Shown one piece after another: positions 58,990 through 64,000 of a DNA stretch of 64,000 nt. The stretch covers positions 20,683,043 through 20,747,042 of the forward strand of contig NC_079516.1 in the NCBI RefSeq assembly GCF_000801105.2, in the 5' to 3' direction. The notes under the pieces are model-generated. The model saw only the letters and a list, made by a program, of their open reading frames with translations, had not been told where the DNA came from and did not search any database. Within the stretch, counting starts at the first letter, position 1. Each line of letters starts with the position of its first letter. Position numbers and translations under genes: made by a program. The DNA comes from Raphanus sativus (taxonomy: Eukaryota > Streptophyta > Magnoliopsida > Brassicales > Brassicaceae).

Positions 58990-60590
58990 TTGGTTAATTT
59001 TTAATTGAAAAGTTACTATCAATTTTTTAGTTTAAAATTAATATACGAGCTGTTAACATCTATAATTGAGAATAATTTACTTTGACGGTTCATAATTTTG
59101 GGCATTTGTGTTTTCAATTCCGGTTATTCGTTTTTTGGGTTATTCGGGTTATGATGTTTAAAACCCATTAAAGAATATATTTATTTTTGGATTGAATCGG
59201 TTCGGGTAATGTCGGATTTAGGTCATCTTTTTATTTTCTTATAAAAATTGTAGTGGATGCAAATTAGAAATAGATTGGGTTTAATTCAGGTTTAAAGGAA
59301 AAAAATCCCCAAAACGCTTTAAAACGAGAGTTAAACCCGTAAAGACCACAAAAATCCAGGTAATTAGAATAATTAGGTGATTTTGGATATTTTTTATTTT
59401 AGGTACCCGTTTGGTTTTTGGTTTGGCTTCAGTTTTTAGGTTTTAGAGAGATAAAAACCACTGATTTATTTTTATAATTTTGGTCTGATTCTAGTTCTGA
59501 TTTTTTATTTGGTTTGGGTATGGTTTTGACAGTGTTTTGAAACCCCGAACCTACGGATGAACCTGTAAACCCGGTGATCCAAGATAACTACATTTTGGGT
59601 TTTGTGAAAAAAACTAATATTTAAAAACCCAATAAAACATATAAGAACCTTAAACCCCAAAATCTGGTTACCGGTCGAATCACTGGTTGAACCAATAAAT
59701 AATTTTTACAATTTTTAGATTTTAACTATGATTTAAATCTTTTTGTATTCTAAATTTTAATTTAGAAGTTATGTTATTTTTAGTTTTATTGTCATATTCC
59801 TCTTTTGACTATGTATCTCCTTCTTTTTTAAAAAAAAACTTTTTTGCTTTTTGATTATTTTTCTTATCAATAAGTCTCGCATGCTACGTTTTACATGTTC
59901 TAAGTTCTGAGTTCTACTATGTTTTCCATTATTTGTTGTGAATCACATGAGTTTATTTTATCTTTTACATGTTTCTACATAAATATATTTTGTCTTGAAA
60001 GTCACTGATTTTATTCTAATTGTTTATGCAAAACCATATGATTTGAATCATGTTTTGCAGTGATTTTTCCACACTAGACATTTAAATATTATGATTATAA
60101 ATCTTGATATATTTTTGTTAGATTTCATAACTCATAAGTTCTTAACTTGTTACAAAAAAACTAAATAATCTAAACTATTTTTGATATTTTGTATGTCAAA
60201 TGAAAATAAAGATATAATGTTTTCTAAAACATAAAATATATATATCCAAACTATTATTTTATTGTTTAAAAAATATTTAGGAAATACTTGACTTTAGTGT
60301 CTATATTTTTATTTTCAAATCATATATATTATTATGTAATAAAATTAATTTGTTTATTAACCCGCAATTTCCTCGCTGTTGATCCATTGATCTAGTAATT
60401 CGTGAGGTTGTCCAGTTCGGTGTCCGGATGAGTTTCAAAATACTGGTTTGAGTTTCAGTTAATATGTCAAGGACTAACGTTTCATTAGACTACGTTGAAT
60501 ATCACATTTAGTTTCATGTGTATGTAAATTGCTGGTAGGAGATAACTATCATTTATCCAAAAGAAAAAGACAACTTATCAGAAATATTAC
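58990..60590. other. Gene-free region
   Basis: The sequence is AT-rich with ggttcggg/aaaaccc words at 59100-59680 typical of decayed transposons. No coding is recognised. Confidence 0.4.
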
Positions 60591-60591
60591 A

Positions 60592-61041
60592 TGTTATACA
60601 AATTAAATGTTCAGCTACGAAAACATTTTAAATTCCAAGACAAAACCGATAGTTGTTTAGTATCTATTTTTTGTCTAGTATATAAGATCCCTTTGTCATT
60701 TCATTTGTTGATAAAATTGTTAATGTTAGAAGATAAAGATGAAAATAAGATGATTATTCATCTTGGACACATGTCTTTTTTACAGCAATCATGTCATCCA
60801 TCACCCCTTGATATTTTAACTTCTTCTCTTAAAGCAACCAACTTTTGTGTAGTATAAATAGCTTCTTCTCTTGTTTACTTTATGAATGTAAACAAGAAAT
60901 AATAAACACATTTTTCTCTCTCGTTTCCAATCATCATTCCTCTCTCTTCCTTTTATGTTTAGTCATTTTCAAATCATATAAATATATATAATAAATAGAA
61001 AGTGATCTCAATCATTTCTTCTCATCTTGTTGTTCATAACA
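60592..61041 (+). repeat. Probable 5' LTR of a Copia retrotransposon
   Basis: It starts TGTTATA and ends CATAACA, an LTR-type TG...CA inverted end. It contains a TATA box (AGTATAAATAGC, about 60850-60861) and AATAAA downstream (about 60899). It is followed at once by CGTTATCAGCACGACG, a word that sits next to the LTR in many plant Copia elements and is the candidate primer site. The 3' LTR would be outside the window. Confidence 0.6.
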
Positions 61042-61590
61042 CGTTATCAGCACGACGAACTCTCTTATACCAATCGTTCTTATACCAAACGACGTTAAGC
61101 AAACAGGTGATGTTTAAATTTTTGTCTTTCAATATATTTAATTTATTTAAAATTTTATTTATTATTCCGGATAAGAGGTTAGGCCTTCTCCGTTTATTTT
61201 TTGGGATGATAGGCGTTGTCTTTCCCGACCGATCGTTATGGTAGGCTAGCCCTCCACGATCAGAGAAACACGTGGTAGGCTTTACCTCCGTTAATAAAAA
61301 GAAAATGTCAAAAATGGTAGGCTAGGCCTCCTGGACCTTGAAATAAGAAAAAGTTAACATGGTAGGCTAGGCCTCCTCTGACTTTGAAAAATGATTGCTA
61401 TGGTAGTCCATGACTCCTCAGATCATATGGTAGGCTGGGCCTCCAATTTTATCTATACTATTTAAATTTCTGCAATTCAAGTGTACGCAATTTATTTTTT
61501 GTCTTTATTTTATGCCTTTAATTTCTGCATTTAAATTATGCATTTAATTCTCGTCTATATTTATATTATTATTTTATGAATACAGTAATC

Positions 61591-64000
61591 ATGTCAAATT
61601 TGACAAAGCTCGTAATTAATGCCCTGGATATTACGATCTGGGCACTGGTGCAAAGATGCATCTGAGAGAAAATAAGCTTTGAAAAATCATCGATAAGTTA
61701 ATCAAATGAAAAAAGAAAAGCCATGATATCTTACACCATTTGAAGATGGTTTATAAGATGAGGTGTGTATCATGAGAAAAGATCTAGAAGATCTTTGAGT
61801 AACTAAATCCTTGAAAGAAAGGAGTCACTAAATAGTTGGAGTTGATGTAAATCCTCCATGAGAACTGAAATATTGGAAATCATGATACTAAACCATCAAG
61901 TTGGTCCTATTAGAAAAGGACGAGGGTGTAGATGCGGTTGAAACCGCTATCGTGGTCGTGGAAGAGGACGAGAAAGAATATATCGTCCCTATGAAATAAT
62001 AAGAACTTCCACGTAAATAAAAATGGTCGGGTGATAAAAGGCAAACAGAAAAGGTGTGCTACAGATGTGGCAAGAAAGAACGTTGGGTACGTATTTGTCG
62101 TACGTCAAAATATTACCCTATCTGTATTGATAGTCAATAAGAAAAGAGAAAGGAAGTGAAATAAACTTCATCTCTTATGAACCGGGTCATCCTTTCATGA
62201 TTTAAATGATGATACTTATCTCGATGTATCAGACTTTCTGGTTGAGCCATAGAGTATCGATAAATGAAATATGATCGATATGATATATGTTTACTGTATT
62301 ATATTATCTATATATATATGTTATTTTCATGTTTTACGATATATGTTTTATAAATATTTTAAAATTCAGAAAAGTGCCAGACTTTGAGACTTTGGATTGA
62401 GATATGTGCTTGGTGGATAGTTCATAAACGCACACGATAATTAGAGATAAAAAATATTTCTCCAGTCCCAAAATGAAAGATTACACTGGAAGCGTAAGTA
62501 CAATATCTGGTAATGCAAAAACTTATTATTGGCTCTGAAAGAGCAAAATTTTCAATGCCAGAGGAAACAATATTTTCAATTCAATAAATTATGCATTGTA
62601 TTCTCCCAAGTCTCATAGAAACTTGTTAAGTTTCAAGGATATCCGAAAGAATGGATATCATATTGAGACTATGAGTAAAGATGCCATTAAATTTCTTTGC
62701 ATTAAGTTAGAGGGAAAACATGTCTTGAAAGAGTTAAGAATGTTATCCTCTGGACTATATTGTACAAAAATATACATGACTGAGTCCTATGCCGTGGTAA
62801 ACATGAAGTTTTCTGATACATTTAAAATTTGGCATGAAAGGCTAGGACATCCTGGTTCAGTTATGATGAGAAAGATATTGCAAAACTCGAATGGCCATCC
62901 TTTGAAAAACGGAATTTTTTTGCAAACGAACGAGTTTACATGTAACGTTTATAACTCGGCCATCACCATCAAAAGTAGGCAATGAATCACCAATGTTTTT
63001 ATAAAGAATACATGGTGAATTGGTGATATATGTGGGCCGTTTCACCCACCGTGCGGGCCATATAAGTATTTCATGGTATTGATTGACACATCTGCTAGAT
63101 GGTCACGTGTGTGTCTTTTGACAACACGAAATACGACTTTCGCAAAGTTCATTGCCCAGATAATAAAGCTGAGAATGCAGTTCTCAGAGTATGCCATTAA
63201 GAAAGTAAGGCTTGATAATGCTGGTGAATTTGCATCGCAAGCCTTCAATGATTATTGTATGTCAATGGAGATTGATGTGGAGCATCCAGTTTCCCAAGTG
63301 CATACACAAAATGGCATGGCCGAGTCATTGATAAAATGGTTGCAGTTGATTGTAAGACCATTAGTCTTGAGAACAAAGCTCCCAATTTATGTATGGGGTC
63401 ATGATATATTGCATGCGGCTGCACTGATTCGGTTGAGACCGAGTGCATATCATAAATACTCCCCATCACAATTGGCATCTGGGCAAGAGCCAGATGTATC
63501 CTATCTCTGTGTCTTTAGGTGTGCAGTCTATGTTCCGATAGCACCGCCACAAAGAACAAAAATAGGCCCAAAAAGGAGATTATGAATATATGTGGGTTAT
63601 GTGTCACCAAGTATAATAAGATATCTAGAACCAGTAACTGGTGATATGTCTACGTCACTATTTGCTGATTGCAATTTTAATGAGTATGAATTTCCAGCGT
63701 TAGGGAGAGGAATTAGAGAAATTTCTAAAGAGATTACATGGTGTACATCATCGTCGTTACACCTTGATCCCCCTACGAATCAGAGAGAGCTAGAAGTTCA
63801 GAAAATTGTGCATTTGTATAATTTGGCAAACCAGTTACCAGATGCGTTCACAGATATGAAAAGGGTGACAAAATCGTATATACCCGCTGAAAATGTTCCA
63901 TCAAGAGTTGTTGTTCCTGGGGAACAAACTGATGGAAACAAAATAAATGAACCTGGGGTTCAGTTAAAGAGGAGGAGACCAGTAGGTTCTAAAGATAAAA
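61591..64000 (+). mobile_element. Ty1/Copia retrotransposon, decayed, cut by window end
   Basis: The gag-like start is at 61591 (MSNLTKLVINALDIT), soon frameshifted. A zinc knuckle lies at about 62057 (CYRCGKKERWVRICR; the His is lost). The protease region is frameshifted. GAG-pre-integrase is at about 62600-62900 with LWHERLGHPG-like FKIWHERLGHPGSVM. The integrase core from 63073 has Asp in VLIDTSARW, Asp in RLDNAGEF and Glu in NGMAES, the DDE set. Polyprotein reading continues to the end (FADCNFNEYEFPALG). The order gag-protease-integrase before reverse transcriptase identifies Copia. Several stops show it is not autonomous. Reverse transcriptase and RNase H would lie beyond the window. Confidence 0.9.

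Overview
This is plant nuclear DNA, about 64 kb, AT-rich, intron-bearing and full of transposons. Gene content and protein similarity (recalled from memory, not searched) point to a Brassicaceae genome, most likely a Brassica or Raphanus relative. Five of the six complete genes, plus a second GDSL gene, match a short block of Arabidopsis thaliana chromosome 5 in order: two GDSL lipases (At5g45960/At5g45950-like), NUDX11 (At5g45940), CHLI2 (At5g45930), ATG7 (At5g45900) and SAG12 (At5g45890). The two SGNH/GDSL genes I recall between CHLI2 and ATG7 in Arabidopsis are not seen here. That interval instead holds a hAT element and fragments of a lectin receptor kinase.

Layout. 1-8 kb: repeats, including a 1 kb minisatellite inside an element with inverted ends, a LINE-like retroposon with an inverted 5' piece, a replication-protein-A-like gene fragment and Helitron ends. 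8.3-12.3 kb (+): GDSL lipase 1, five exons, with a broken copy of its own third exon in intron 2. 13.1-21.4 kb: a decayed LINE split by an Athila-type solo LTR, Tourist-like MITE, further retroposons and a long-TIR MULE. 22.3-24.9 kb (-): GDSL lipase 2. 25-36 kb: AT-rich DNA with MITEs, a hAT-like element and short palindromes. 36.4-38.8 kb: NUDX11 (+) and CHLI2 (-), tail to tail 69 bp apart. 40.2-42.3 kb: a hAT element carrying a minisatellite, then a long hairpin made from kinase fragments. 43.1-46.1 kb (-): ATG7, 11 exons. 46.3-48.0 kb: two Helitrons in tandem. 49.3-51.4 kb (-): SAG12. 52-60 kb: MITEs and Helitrons. 60.6-64 kb: a decayed Copia retrotransposon that runs off the window.

All six host genes keep full-length reading frames after splicing (380, 357, 221, 420, 697 and 346 aa) and the expected catalytic residues. 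They act in separate pathways: lipid or ester hydrolysis, CoA pyrophosphate hydrolysis, chlorophyll synthesis, autophagy and senescence proteolysis. ATG7 and SAG12 both serve recycling in ageing tissue, but their closeness is ancestral order and not evidence of an operon-like unit.

Most noteworthy: (1) the same minisatellite, whose core TTTTGGCGGGAAAA is an E2F-type binding site, lies in two different transposon-like elements in opposite orientation; (2) an inverted duplication of a lectin receptor kinase 3' end would fold into a hairpin with arms of about 134 nt, a candidate young small-RNA locus; (3) about a dozen very small A-tailed insertions with 10-23 bp target duplications are scattered through the window.
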